DNA from: DAOTWY01 sp003696565
GTDB taxonomy: Bacteria > Chloroflexota > Anaerolineae > Aggregatilineales > Phototrophicaceae
Direction: 5' to 3'
DNA length: 64,000 nt
Assembly (NCBI GenBank): GCA_034435635.1
Contig: DAOTWY010000014.1
Location: forward strand, 1-64,000
In this document: positions 32,620-44,100 of the stretch, piece by piece
Numbering within the stretch: position 1 is the first letter of the stretch
Layout: each line of letters starts with the position of its first letter
Position numbers and translations under genes: made by a program
The notes under the pieces: generated by a model
What the model saw: the letters and a program-made list of their open reading frames with translations, nothing else
The model's database searches: none
Told to the model about the DNA's origin: nothing

Positions 32620-33348
32620 TTAGGTACGTCGCCCACCCTGTAATTTTTCTTGCAATTCTGCTAAGCCATCCCAATCGCCTTTTGCGGCATAAGCAGCTTG
32701 TTCTGCCCAAGTTTCCATACTGGCGGCGTTCCGCATCCCAGCAGCGGCGGCAGCAGCTTGAATATCCTCTAAAGAAGCGGCAGCCAATGCAGCAAATGTT
32801 GTAATACCAGCAGCAACCAACGCATCCCGATACTTAGGACCAACCCCTTCTATCTTTGTCAGGTCATCTGGTTCACTAACTTCCGACTCGGTTTCTGTAG
32901 GGGTTGGCTCTGTCTCAACAGCTTCCGCTTCTGGTTGTGTGGTGGTTACTTCCGGCTCACTAACTTCCTGCTCGGTTTCCGTAGTGGCTGGCTCTGTCTC
33001 AACAATTTCCGCTTCCGGTTGTGTGGTGGTTACTTCCGGTTCACTAACTTCCTGCTCAAGTTCGGGAGAGGGTTTAGATTCCGGTGATGCAACAACATCT
33101 TTTGAAATAATCCATTCTTGCGCTTTGGGGATGACCTCCTCATCAGTTATGGTAAGTGCGGTAGAGGCTTGATCCTCTTGCCCTTCCAACCAGAGCAGTG
33201 TGAACATCACTGCCGCCAAAACAAAAAGTAGCCCGGCAAGCCACCAATTTTCGATTGGGTCTTGTGCCACAAGATGGTTGACCATTAAAAAGGTTGAGGC
33301 AACCAACGCGATAACGCCAATGAACATTTTTGTTTGACGATCTAACAT
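32620..33348 (-). CDS. Membrane protein with acidic repeats and helix-hairpin-helix domain
   Basis: A 242-aa protein: two TM helices (about 7-26 and 36-54), a long acidic Glu/Thr/Pro linker containing a 28-residue tandem repeat, and a C-terminal helix-hairpin-helix domain beginning 'DDLTKIEGVGPKYRDALVAA'. This HhH type (as in DUF4332 and ribosomal L21/adenylate-kinase-linked fusions) often binds nucleic acid, but membrane-tethered copies have no assigned role. ATG 33348 was chosen because GGGGAAG lies just upstream; a TTG at 33360 would add four residues. The linker may act as a flexible tether from the membrane. Confidence 0.75.
   Translation of the reverse strand: MLDRQTKMFIGVIALVASTFLMVNHLVAQDPIENWWLAGLLFVLAAVMFTLLWLEGQEDQASTALTITDEEVIPKAQEWIISKDVVASPESKPSPELEQEVSEPEVTTTQPEAEIVETEPATTETEQEVSEPEVTTTQPEAEAVETEPTPTETESEVSEPDDLTKIEGVGPKYRDALVAAGITTFAALAAASLEDIQAAAAAAGMRNAASMETWAEQAAYAAKGDWDGLAELQEKLQGGRRT
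32863..33054. repeat. 84-bp coding tandem repeat
   Basis: Two consecutive 84-bp units and a partial third encode the repeated segment 'QEVSEPEVTTTQPEAE' plus a variable 'VETEP..TETE' within the acidic linker of the membrane HhH protein. The high identity between units suggests recent duplication and possible copy-number variation between strains. Confidence 0.8.
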
Positions 33349-33471
33349 AATCTTCCCCAATTTATTATCGACTAAATGAACTTATAGCAATTTTAAGCGA
33401 CACAGCAGAGAGAGTCAAAATTTGGTGCTAAAATGAGGATGGCTTATCTATTTGGAGAATTTTTCGTACAC

Positions 33472-33948
33472 ATGAGAGGGATACATCAAACTGTGAGTAA
33501 GTATCTTTGTATATTGAGTATGATTGTGCTGGTATTAACAGGATGTCAGCAAAAGACAGAACCGCCAAACATATTTATAAATATGCAAATTGAAACTATT
33601 GATGACAGTAACCATCATTTAATCGTCACGGTTCGTGATATTGATGGAAATCCCATTACTGATGCGACCGTCAAAGCTGAATTGGGTGAGTTATCTGTGC
33701 AAAGTGATCGACATCAAGCTGGGGTATTTACCATACCTGTTAACTGGGACTTAAGTGGTGACTGGACAATAACCCTATATGTCACGCGCCCGGATAACAC
33801 TAACATCACACGGGAGTTTGAAGCGTGGCAGATTATGGAAAGCGGTGCTTGTGCCCCAGTAGAAGAAACCCTAACTAATGATGAAGGAGAATGCACCATT
33901 GAACGCCCGACCCTATCACCATTTGCATTACCTAGCACTGGGCAATAG
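33472..33948 (+). CDS. Lipoprotein with FixH/YtkA-like beta domain
   Basis: A 158-aa protein whose N-terminus leads to the lipobox 'VLVLTGC', giving a lipidated Cys near residue 25. The following domain ('HHLIVTVRDIDGNPITDATV' through 'LSGDWTITLYVTRPDN') resembles YtkA/FixH-type extracellular Ig-like domains. Two more Cys in the tail ('GACAPVEE', 'GECTIERP') may form a disulphide. The start is uncertain: ATG 33472 is used, while ATG 33433 and GTG 33535-region alternatives are weaker or would shorten the signal. It has the minus-strand HhH gene behind it and converges on the EamA gene, whose stop is 5 nt away. Confidence 0.7.
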   Translation: MRGIHQTVSKYLCILSMIVLVLTGCQQKTEPPNIFINMQIETIDDSNHHLIVTVRDIDGNPITDATVKAELGELSVQSDRHQAGVFTIPVNWDLSGDWTITLYVTRPDNTNITREFEAWQIMESGACAPVEETLTNDEGECTIERPTLSPFALPSTGQ

Positions 33949-33953
33949 CCTAG

Positions 33954-35177
33954 TCAATCTTGTGAGGAATCATCATCAGATTGTAATTCAGGCGGGATAA
34001 TGATTTCCTGAGATTGCCGTTTTTTATCATCTGCTGGGGATATTTGTGGAACATCAAGCGGGGGATTTTCTTCTAGTTCTTTGATAATGGCATTTGTTTT
34101 AGCAATAGGAAACGGGTCGATACCACCGGATTCTGCGCCCATCATACGTTGAATAGCGACAAGTTCTTGAGTGGTCAGGGCGGACATCGTACCAACTTCG
34201 TTATCCATCTCCTGCGTACCAAATGCGCGATGAAAAGCAATCCGTTGGAATTGCACACTTGCCATATTCGCCACCATCATCGCACTGGGGTTATAAAGAC
34301 GGGGCAAAAAGTCCTTTTGGCGGATTAGCAAAATACTCAGGAATAAAATTCCAACACCAACCCATTGTGCCACTGTCAAGCGGTCTCCTAAAAGCAGGAA
34401 AGCCAGCGTTAACGCCACGCCAATTTCTGTGATGGCAAGCACAGCCGTTTGCATACCCCCCATGAACTTTACGCCGGCAAACATCGCCAAACGGGAGAGA
34501 GCTGTTGATGCCCCTAAGAGTGTAATCGGTGGCAACGCAGCTTCTAAAACATCAACGGGCAATGGCTCACTAACAACCAACCACACCATCGTTACGACAA
34601 CAGCCATAGTCGAAAGAATATAAAGTGTTGCAGTGGGGGCAGGCATTTCATACAAGACATATTGGCTCAATACTAACGTCCCCGCAAACATCAAGGCACT
34701 ACCAAGCATCAAGCCCACACCAACCCAGTTGACAGGTTGATTACCAAAGCCAGTGATGATAAATAATGCCAAAATCGCCAAAGCGACTCGAATTAAGGTA
34801 CGCATATCCGCGCGTTGCCCACCAATATGAGAGATCAACACGGCAAATGCTAAATACATACCATTTAAAAGCTGAACAAGAGAAGCATCCAGTAAATCCA
34901 AGCCGCCGTAATAAAACAAAGAGCCAATGCCATTAATAGCCCCCACAACCAAACAGCCTAACAAACCCGCTGGATAGATATAAATATATCGACGAAAAAA
35001 CAGGAAATAAACGCCCCACAACAACACAATGGCAATAACTGTGCGAATAGCAGCAACAGAAAATGGATCGGCACCCGCATTAATCGACATTTTGCCAAAA
35101 ATTGGTGCCATCCCTAAAAAAATAGGAGTTGCTAATGCTGCGAGAACACCTCGTATGGGAAGTTTTTCGTTGTTCAT
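33954..35177 (-). CDS. EamA-family (DMT) transporter with long cytosolic tail
   Basis: A 407-aa drug/metabolite transporter superfamily protein with ten hydrophobic helices formed by two EamA repeats (about 10-140 and 155-295). Unlike typical members of about 300 aa, it has a polar C-terminal extension of about 105 residues, ending with 'PPELQSDDDSSQD'. EamA proteins export small metabolites; RhtA-type members export threonine and homoserine, but the substrate here is not readable. Its start overlaps the stop of the upstream REC-kinase gene by 4 nt (ATGA), making it the last gene of the signalling operon that also holds the threonine synthase-receiver fusion. Confidence 0.88.
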   Translation of the reverse strand: MNNEKLPIRGVLAALATPIFLGMAPIFGKMSINAGADPFSVAAIRTVIAIVLLWGVYFLFFRRYIYIYPAGLLGCLVVGAINGIGSLFYYGGLDLLDASLVQLLNGMYLAFAVLISHIGGQRADMRTLIRVALAILALFIITGFGNQPVNWVGVGLMLGSALMFAGTLVLSQYVLYEMPAPTATLYILSTMAVVVTMVWLVVSEPLPVDVLEAALPPITLLGASTALSRLAMFAGVKFMGGMQTAVLAITEIGVALTLAFLLLGDRLTVAQWVGVGILFLSILLIRQKDFLPRLYNPSAMMVANMASVQFQRIAFHRAFGTQEMDNEVGTMSALTTQELVAIQRMMGAESGGIDPFPIAKTNAIIKELEENPPLDVPQISPADDKKRQSQEIIIPPELQSDDDSSQD

Positions 35178-36433
35178 AATTCAGTCAACTTGGGTAAGCT
35201 TCTATGGGCAATAAGTGGCATAACCACTACAAATTGACTCCCCGGACAAGTTTCTACATCACGACCAAGGCTTTCTACCCATATTTTACCACCATGTGCT
35301 TCAATAATTCCTTTACACATGGCTAAGCCTAGCCCCAAACCGCCACCCATAAACATGGTTTTACTGGTACTATGTAGCTTGGCATCGTCAACTGTGTGGA
35401 ATTGTTCAAAAATACGAGTATGTTGATCTGGATTAATGCCAATGCCTGTATCGAGAATTGAAAACCGAACGTTTTCTCCTTCTACAGAAACCAACGTATA
35501 AATATCCCCATCATCTGGGGTGTATTTAATAGCATTACTCAGCAAATTAATCATGACGATTCGCATTAGTTCAGCGTCTGCCTGCATTTGACGGGGCCAA
35601 ATGGATTTATCAAAATGAATACGTATCTTGCGTTGTTTTAAAGCATCCTGAAAATATTCAATCGCCCCTTCCATCACGTTACCTAGGTTGGTGGGGGAAA
35701 GCGATAAGTCGATCTTTTTCGTAATGATACGGCTCATGATGAGGATTTCCTCAATCATGTTCTGCATGCGGGTGATTGCTTCTCCCATGCCACGAATCAA
35801 GGTTTTAATACTGTCATCTGCTTCCATTAAAGTTTTAATTGTTAAATGATCTTCCAATAACCGTTGATAACCAAACACAAGAGTCAATGGCGTGCGCAGT
35901 TCATGAGCAGTAATCTGGATAAAGGTTTCCTTCATATGATCTAGTTTTAATAACTCTTGATTCACACGCTCCAGCTCTCGGATACGTGCCTCTAAACGTG
36001 CCACAACTTCGCGGGTATATTGAACCTGAGCAGAAAAAAGGCGGTCAGAGTCAATTTCATCCTGTCCGCCTTCCAGATAATACTTTACTTGTTTAAGCAG
36101 CACTTCAATATCAATTGGTTTCGTCAAAAAACCGGTTACACCGGCAGCCATTGCCATATCATGGGCAGCGTTTCCTTGGGCTGTTAGCGCGACAATTGGC
36201 GTATTTTTCAATCGTTCATCACTACGTAGCATTGTTGCAATTTCATAGCCGCTTAAATCTGGCAAATTAATATCCGTTAAAATAAGATCAGGACGCTCTA
36301 GGCGCGCTAAATCAATACCATCTAGCCCACGTTCCGCCAAGATAACGCGATAGCCAGCATGTTGTAGCATCCTCTCAATTAAACGACGACTAGATGGATC
36401 ATCTTCTATGTATAGAATCGTGCGTGTTATCAT
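35174..36433 (-). CDS. REC-HisKA-HATPase kinase (N-terminal receiver)
   Basis: A 419-aa soluble protein: receiver domain (4-120; acidic pair 'EDD' at 10-12, phospho-acceptor D54 in 'LILTDINLP', Lys in 'GFLTKPIDIE'), a coiled-coil linker (about 135-170), HisKA with H177 in 'TAHELRTPLT', and HATPase_c with 'NLLSNAIKYTPDD', 'DTGIGI' and 'GGGLGLGLAM'. It has no separate sensor, so its own receiver is the likely input, for example from the 2927-aa kinase upstream. It begins about 60 nt after the threonine synthase-receiver gene and is coupled to the EamA gene. Confidence 0.92.
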   Translation of the reverse strand: MITRTILYIEDDPSSRRLIERMLQHAGYRVILAERGLDGIDLARLERPDLILTDINLPDLSGYEIATMLRSDERLKNTPIVALTAQGNAAHDMAMAAGVTGFLTKPIDIEVLLKQVKYYLEGGQDEIDSDRLFSAQVQYTREVVARLEARIRELERVNQELLKLDHMKETFIQITAHELRTPLTLVFGYQRLLEDHLTIKTLMEADDSIKTLIRGMGEAITRMQNMIEEILIMSRIITKKIDLSLSPTNLGNVMEGAIEYFQDALKQRKIRIHFDKSIWPRQMQADAELMRIVMINLLSNAIKYTPDDGDIYTLVSVEGENVRFSILDTGIGINPDQHTRIFEQFHTVDDAKLHSTSKTMFMGGGLGLGLAMCKGIIEAHGGKIWVESLGRDVETCPGSQFVVVMPLIAHRSLPKLTEL

Positions 36434-36494
36434 GGTGTTAATGTTCCAAAGGCTTTGGTTTTAACAGATCATATTTAAGTACAGTTGATGCAGC

Positions 36495-38159
36495 TCAATT
36501 TAAGCGAGCAATGAGATTATCAACAAACTCATCGTCTAAAAATGAGCCTTTTTGTAAAAGCATATCCACTTGATCTTTGAGCATTTCCCGTTCTTTAACA
36601 GTTAGTTCTTTAGCAGTGACTACTACAATAGGGATATGCCGAAGGACATCTGAGGAGCGAATATACTCGATCACCTGAAAGCCATCAACATCAGGCATCA
36701 TCAAATCTGTAATGACAAGATCAGGACGAATTCGGTTAATCAGGTTGATTCCGGCTTTTCCATTGTGTGCTAAATGAACCTCGCAATCATCACGTGCTTC
36801 CAAAATACGACTCATGAGGCGAGCAGCAGCTTCATTATCTTCTATCACCACAATCTGCTTGTTCTGTCCGTCAACGGTATCAATGGCAGCGACAAGCTTT
36901 TCTTCTGGTGGCAAAGCTGGCATCGATTGTGTGTCAGATAAATCAACAAGCTTTTGCCATTGTTCACCTAAGATCGTCTTTTCTACTGGCAAAGTATGCC
37001 CAGAGCAATTGACAACAACAACATCATCAGGCTTGATAATGCCCTGCCGTACCAATTTAAACAATCCAGCAAAGGTTACACCGGTGGCTGGTTCAACTGA
37101 AATGCCATCATGCCGCGCCAAAACACGAATCGCATTAAATGATTCTTCATCCGTTGCAGAAATAAAATACCCACCGTTGTGTTGGACATAATCATATAAA
37201 ATTTCATAAGCACGCCCAGGATCACCGGTTGCCAACGTTGCAATAATCGTCTTGGCTTCTTCAATAGGCGTGGCAACACGTTGCCCACGCTCAAAAGCTT
37301 CTACCATTGGCGCACATCCGGTTGATTGAATGATGCCAAAAGCAGGCATTTTATCAATCAATCCAAAATCATATAACTCACGAAAGCCCTTGCCAACGCC
37401 AATGGGTCCCATGCCACCACTAACACCTTGTAAAAACCAATCTGGGGCACGCCATCGCTGTCTATTTTCAAATTCACGCCCTAATTGTTCAGCAATTTCA
37501 TAAGCCATCGTTTTCATGGCTTCAATCGCAGCGACGCTTTTAATACCTTTATCCAGGAAGACCCCTTTTGCCCGTGCAAACTGCGCCGCCAAGACTTTCG
37601 TTTGATCATAATTACCCGTCGTTTTAATCACCTCTGCCCCATAAAGCGCAGCTTCCCGCATTTTATCATTGGGGGTTAAGCGGGGGAAAAACGCCCATAC
37701 TTTAATCCCAATTCGTGCTGCATAGGCTGCATAGGCAATCGCTACATTCCCTGTGCTAGCAACTACGACTTCCTGAATCCCCATCTCTTTAAGGGCAGAA
37801 ATCGCAACTGTCGCCTGGCGATCCTTAAAACTACCGGTTGGTCCTTGGCGTTCATCCTTAATATAGAGATTTTTTAACCCCAACGATGCCGCTAATGCCC
37901 GAGACTTGATGAGTGGTGTTCCCCCCTCCCCTAAACTGACAATGTCATCCACGTTGTAAATTGGTAAAACTTCATGATAACGCCATAAGTTAGGCGGACG
38001 ATTTCGCAAGTCCGCCAACCATTGTTTGACATCGATTTTATCCATCTCATAGCGCGCCTCAACGATTACCTCACCACATTGTGGGCACGCGCCTTGAAAT
38101 TGGTTAAATGGTGTTAGTGTATGGCAGTAAGTACACTCAAGGTTAATCTGCTTGGTCAT
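36495..38159 (-). CDS. Threonine synthase fused to a receiver (REC) domain
   Basis: A 554-aa protein. Residues 1-405 are a complete PLP-dependent threonine synthase: N-terminal zinc ribbon (C9/C12 and C25/C28), 'SLGEGGTPLIKS', PLP Lys K112 in 'GPTGSFKDRQ', 'VVVASTGNVAIAYAAYAARIG' and 'SVEPATGVTFAG'. After a linker, residues 435-554 are a full receiver domain with 'VIEDNE', phospho-acceptor D485 in 'VITDLMMPDVDGF', switch T515 and Lys near 537. Threonine synthase converts O-phosphohomoserine to threonine. A phosphorylation-responsive domain on this enzyme is highly unusual and suggests direct control by the phosphorelay. Its ATG lies 3 nt after the stop of the giant hybrid kinase. Confidence 0.93.
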   Translation of the reverse strand: MTKQINLECTYCHTLTPFNQFQGACPQCGEVIVEARYEMDKIDVKQWLADLRNRPPNLWRYHEVLPIYNVDDIVSLGEGGTPLIKSRALAASLGLKNLYIKDERQGPTGSFKDRQATVAISALKEMGIQEVVVASTGNVAIAYAAYAARIGIKVWAFFPRLTPNDKMREAALYGAEVIKTTGNYDQTKVLAAQFARAKGVFLDKGIKSVAAIEAMKTMAYEIAEQLGREFENRQRWRAPDWFLQGVSGGMGPIGVGKGFRELYDFGLIDKMPAFGIIQSTGCAPMVEAFERGQRVATPIEEAKTIIATLATGDPGRAYEILYDYVQHNGGYFISATDEESFNAIRVLARHDGISVEPATGVTFAGLFKLVRQGIIKPDDVVVVNCSGHTLPVEKTILGEQWQKLVDLSDTQSMPALPPEEKLVAAIDTVDGQNKQIVVIEDNEAAARLMSRILEARDDCEVHLAHNGKAGINLINRIRPDLVITDLMMPDVDGFQVIEYIRSSDVLRHIPIVVVTAKELTVKEREMLKDQVDMLLQKGSFLDDEFVDNLIARLN

Positions 38160-38162
38160 GTG

Positions 38163-41100
38163 TTATTTATCCATATCCAAATGGCGACGAACATCCTCAA
38201 TGAACTGATTATAGGCTTCTTCACTAATATTCGTCTTGTGTAACACACGAATATTGTTCAATTGCTGCTGTTCGGTTTCATTGAGCGTTAGCTCACCTGT
38301 AACAACCAGAACAGGGATATTGGCTGTTTCAGGGTTTGAGCGTAACTGGTCAAGTACGGCAAAGCCATCCATTTCCGGCATTCTTAAATCCAGAATAATC
38401 AAATCTGGACGGCGACGAGCTACCATTGAAATACCTTCTATACCAGTTGCAGCAGAAAATACGCGGTAAGTTCCGCTATTATTCAACAGCTGTGTCAATA
38501 ACCGAATGTCATTAGGCTGGTCATCGATAATCAAGATGCGCTCGATGTTACTTTCTTTTTCAGCTTTAAGCACAGCGTCCGTCAACGCTTCTGGCATGAA
38601 TGGACGTTGAATAAAGCTGTGTGCCCCTAGTTGATAAGCGCGTTGCGAATCGTCGCTCAATGTGACAACAACAATTGGAATATCGAATGTATCATCACGG
38701 TCTTTTAGGCGTTGTAGAATATTCCACCCCTCGCCATTGGCAAAGTTCACATCCATCACAATTACATTGGGGCGCATCTGGCTCGCCATTGCCTCAGCAT
38801 AAGCAGGATGATCCCCTACAACAACCTCGAATCCCTCACGCTGTAAGCTGCGGCGGAATTGATCTACCATGTTTTTATCATCTTCAATCAGCAAAATCTG
38901 TCGCTTAGTTTGGACAACTCGACGAGCTGTATTAGTTGATAACGTTGGCTTTGGTTCAGATGGCGGGGTACGGGTTGGTTTAGTAACCCCAACAGGATTA
39001 GTGATATTCGTTGTTGCATCGAATTCATCAAACTCCGCACCCTTATCTTGATCTACCGGCTCTCCATTTTCATCCATCACCGGTTCAACAGGGATTGTAA
39101 TACTGAAGATTGATCCAACATTGACTTCGGAAGTCACTGTCATTTGCCCACCCTGTAACTCTGTGAGGGATTTAGCAATTGGCAACCCGAGACCTGTCCC
39201 CCCTTGGGTGCGCGTTAAGGATGAATCCACTTGTCGGAAGGCTTCAAACAGGAGCGGAATATCTTTTTGTGCAATACCAATACCCGTATCTTCCACCTCA
39301 ATTTTGACATAACGCCGGTTTTCCACATCAACTTGATAAGCACGGACAGTGATAGACCCTTCTTGTGTAAACTTAGCGGCATTCGATACCAAGTTCAGCA
39401 AAATCTGCCGTGTTCGGAATTCATCCCCATACACCTTAGGCAAATTAGGAGCAAGCTCAACCCGCATATCAATGGGCTTGTCCTTAACTAGACCAATGCC
39501 GATAGACTTAACGCCTTCAACCAATGGCTTTACTTCAAAGTAGGCGAACTTCAAATCCATTTTATCTGCGGCAATTTTCGCTTGATCTAACACATCATTA
39601 ATCAACATAAGTAGATGCTGCCCACTGTTATAAATTGTGGTTAAATCTTGTTCTTGCATTTCAGTCAAAGGACCATCAATGCCTTTCAGCATCACACGGC
39701 TAAAGCCAATAATGGAGTTCAACGGTGTACGCAATTCATGGCTCATATTAGCAAGGAAATCACTCTTAAGTCGATCCAATTCCCGCAGCTGTTCGTTAGT
39801 TTGTTGCAACTGTTCTAGTAAGCGTGCCGATTGAATAACTGCCGCCAAAGACCCCGCCATCGTCAATAATAGCTGCAACGTATCATAACCATATGCTTTT
39901 ATACGAGAGTTTTCCAAAACGGCGACACCGGTTAGCTCCCCACCAGCCACTAAGGGGATAATCACTGCAGAACGTGCATTTGAAGAAACAGGCAGATAAC
40001 GCGATTCTTTTTTGATGTCTTCTATTACGAATGCCTGCATGGTACTACTCACGTGGCTGAGCAAATATGCTGGATCATCCATACGGATCTCTTCTAATTC
40101 ATCCAATGGTTGATTTAAACCAGCTAATGCGACCGGGCGTAATGTTTTGATAACATTCTCACGATCATCCATGTAAAGTTGTGGCAGGTATACGATAACC
40201 GCTTGAGCATCAAGCATTTCTTGCACGCGATTAGCAACAACTTGCAATGTTTCATCTAAGGTAGCGGCAGCAGCGGCTTCTGAAGTCACTTCAAACAAGA
40301 AACTCATGCGTCCGGCTTGTTGTTGTGCCGCTTCATATAACCGTGCATTGTCAATCGCAACAGAGATTTGGGCGGCAAGGGTAGTAAGCACTTTGACATC
40401 TTCTTCATTAAAGGCATTAGGCTGGTTAGATTGTACATCTAACGCACCTACCACACGTCCTTTAATAATTAGGGGCAACGCCATTTCCGAGCGGGTTAAT
40501 GGTAAGAAAGGATTGGGCTGATGGACGACATTGGCATCGGCTGTATCCAGCGCAATTTGCGGCTCCCCTTTAGCTGTTACCATACCAATCACGCTATCTG
40601 ATCCTTTACGCAACCGGTGGCGAATTGCTAACAATTGTCGCCCGGCTTCGCCTGTGCTGGCGCGTAATTCTGCCCAATCATCCATATCATCCATTAAGAA
40701 AATCTGAACGTGATCGTAACCAAAAGCATCTTTAATGAGATTGACTAATCTTGGGAACAGTTCTTCCAAATCAAGAATACTGCTAACACTTTGACTGACT
40801 TCTGCGGAGGTCTGTAGTTGACGTGCGCGGCGTTCTGTTTGTGCCAACAAGTAACTAGCTTCCATCGAAAGCGATGCCTGTTCAGAGAATGATTGATAAG
40901 TACGCAGTTCACGGTCAAGGTGATAATGCGTTTCTTTTGAGCTTATCCATATTGCCCCAATCTCACGTTTTGGCACACGTAGCGGCACAATCACCAATGA
41001 ACGTACATCTAAGCTTTCAAGCCCAATGAGCGTCATTTCATCTAAATTTTCATCTTGGTATATATCATCAATTGTCAATACTGTTGGAGAAGACAACAGA

Positions 41101-44100
41101 TGCCAAGCAGGGAAATGCTCCTGCGTCAGTGTAACACCTGTCAGATCAATGATTTCTTCTTCGTGCCAACTTCCCACAATTTGCGCTGTTGCGTTGGGGG
41201 TATCCCAACTGCGGCTTTCTAGAAGAGCAATGAATACCTGATTAATATGCGGGGCGATTAAATAATCGACAATCACACTTAAAAGTTGTTTCGGTTCTGA
41301 TACATCGGATAACGCCCGGCTTGCTTGATACAACGTACTGGTTTCTTCCAGCGCGCCTTGTATTTGATCAAACAGGATAATCGAGTTAAACACAACAGAA
41401 CTGCTATCAGCTAATGTATTAAGATAGCGATCTTCTGTATCAGTGAAGCGATGCGGTTGGCAATATGCAATCAGGATCATCCCATCATTCACATCCCGCG
41501 GGCGTAAATTAATAGCAGCAAAGGCACGGATCCCTGCCTCATAGAGTTTCTGCTCTGTTTCCACGCGCTCAGTAATGCGTTCAATATCATCAATATACAC
41601 CCCACCAGGCGGAATATCATAACCAGCCATAATGGCACGGAAATCCACCGGTTCTAACTCTGGGGCACGCATGTTAAATAGTTGGTAATTCCCCTGCTTT
41701 AAACCTGCTGCTTCATCTAAATAAGCAAAGGCATAATCAGGATTAAGCAAGTCAACAGCTTCAAACAATACTGTTGTTAATTGATCAATTTCACGGGCAC
41801 GGCTGATATTATTGGTTGCATTATAAAGTAAGCGCACCTCACGGAGAGCAGATTGTTGTGCTTCAATCAACAGGCGATTATCAATCACAGTAGATGCCAA
41901 ATCACGCAGTTGTCCTAAAACCCGTTCTTGCTCTGATGTAATACCGCTAGGGGTATCACTAAAAAGGACCAACCAACCAATTGCTCGCTCTCTGGATGAA
42001 ACCCGTAAGGGGATCGTCATCAATGAGGCAACATTCAAAGACATCAAGAATAATCGTGTCTCATGATCGATTCGCAAATCATTGTTCACGTCATCAATCA
42101 TAAAGCTCTCTTGCTCATCCAACACAGCGCGTAACTTTTCTGGATCATCCAACGGCTCAATAAAATACCGTGCTGTATATAATCGCCCATTGTCATAAGT
42201 CAGTAAAATATAAGCATCAGATGGTTGCTGCAAAATCACATTAGTATTAAGGACATCCAGCACTTCATCTAATGTTGCCGCTTCAGAAAGTTGGCGTTGT
42301 GCTTCATAGAGCGATACGGTTTCCCTCAGGTTTTCTTGCAACGTGTTTTCTAGTGCGCGTAAACTTGTAATATCAGTAAAGGCGACAACAATCCCCGTGA
42401 TTCTGCCATCAACGTCAATAATTGGCGCGGCATTAACCAACAAATCAACCTGTGAACCATCATCAAAAATTACAGCCACATCATCTGTAGAGGCTTCAGT
42501 CCCTTGATTCAGTGCGAGATAAATCGGCATTTCATCTTCTGGATAGTAAAGTTGTGTACCCGTGCGATACAGGCGATAAGTTGCAATATTGAATGGTTCA
42601 CGCGGATCAATTTCACGCCCTAAAAGTTGTTGAGCCTGCTCATTATATTGCGTGGGGGTTAGCGTATCTGGATCTAACACAATTAGCCCAGCAGGTAATG
42701 TTTCCAAAATTGAGCGTAATGTTTGTTGCTCATTTTGTGCTTGACGGAACAAGCGTCGATTTTCCAACGCAATAGCTACTTGAGTCGCTAATGTTTCAAC
42801 CAATTCTTGATCACGTTCATCAAGATCAGGGGTATCAAATGCCCGCCCCATCACAATTGACCCAAGTATTTGCCCACCAATTGCAACGGGTGTCGCAATA
42901 TGTTTGCCCCAAAAATGGCGATTATATTCAGCGTATTGTGGATCATCAAAACCAGTGCCTGGATATTGCAAAATATCGTTCACTAAAATCGATTGATGCA
43001 ATCTGACTGCATCGACTAATGGGATATGAACATCTAAATCATAAACCACTTTATCCCCAGAGCTGATATTAGGCATGTTGGCGATAATCAGCTCTAATTT
43101 AACCGGTGTGCCTTCTCTAAAGCGAAAAAGCATCCAGCGCGTCAGACCAGAGACTTCTGCCACACGCTCAAATACTTCATCCAAACCTTGTGCGATATCA
43201 TCACCGCCCAAACGGTTACTAAGTTGAGCCGCCTCTGCTAAAGCCAAAGCACGCTGTGCTTCTGATTGGGCGCGCGATGCTTCAAAGCGTGCTTCATCAA
43301 TCAAGCGCAAGTTTTGAATTGCAATCGCCATCTGATCACCTAACGCCATCGCAAATCGTGCATATTGCTCATCAAACGTATTGGGGCGTTGGCTTTGGAT
43401 TACCAGCGCACCAAACCATTGCGCACGGGAACGCATGGGGACTAACACCATGCTCACAACTTCTTCATCCAATAAACGTGCTCTTAACCGGGGTTCATCA
43501 GCTAAAATTGCGTTTCCGCCATTTGCCTGTGTTATATCAGGAAAAACAAGAGCAGAATCGGCAGCTTGAGTTAATCTGCCATATGGCGCGTCTTGGCTGG
43601 CAATTGTCTCTCCAACTTCATGGGTGAAAGTCGTGGGATCGCTACACCACACATACGCATATTCTAAATAAGAAGCGTCAATAGTCGGTGTTGGTTGTGC
43701 AAGCAATACTGCTATTTTGATCACATCTTGCTGCTGTTGGATCATCGGCAAAAATGGACGGGCTAAATGGTCTGCTGCCGCTTGATAAATTTCTTGAAAA
43801 TCATTTGCACCAGTGATAGCACGACTGGCAACATATAGCCGGCGCGTTTCATCTAATGCGGCTTCAGTTCGTTCTAACAATTTACGTATCTGTATTTGGC
43901 TGCTCATCTGCCCGGTAATAGCACGATAAACCTCATAATCATCGGGAGACAATTCATAAATCTGTTCTGAGACAATATGAAACAGTGCGATTGGTTGATT
44001 CGAACTAAACAAGGGGAAAACAGCCATAAAACGATACCCCAGCTGCCGCAACCATTGAATTGGCGGTGTTGGGTTAACATTGCTTGGCATATCGTCAATA

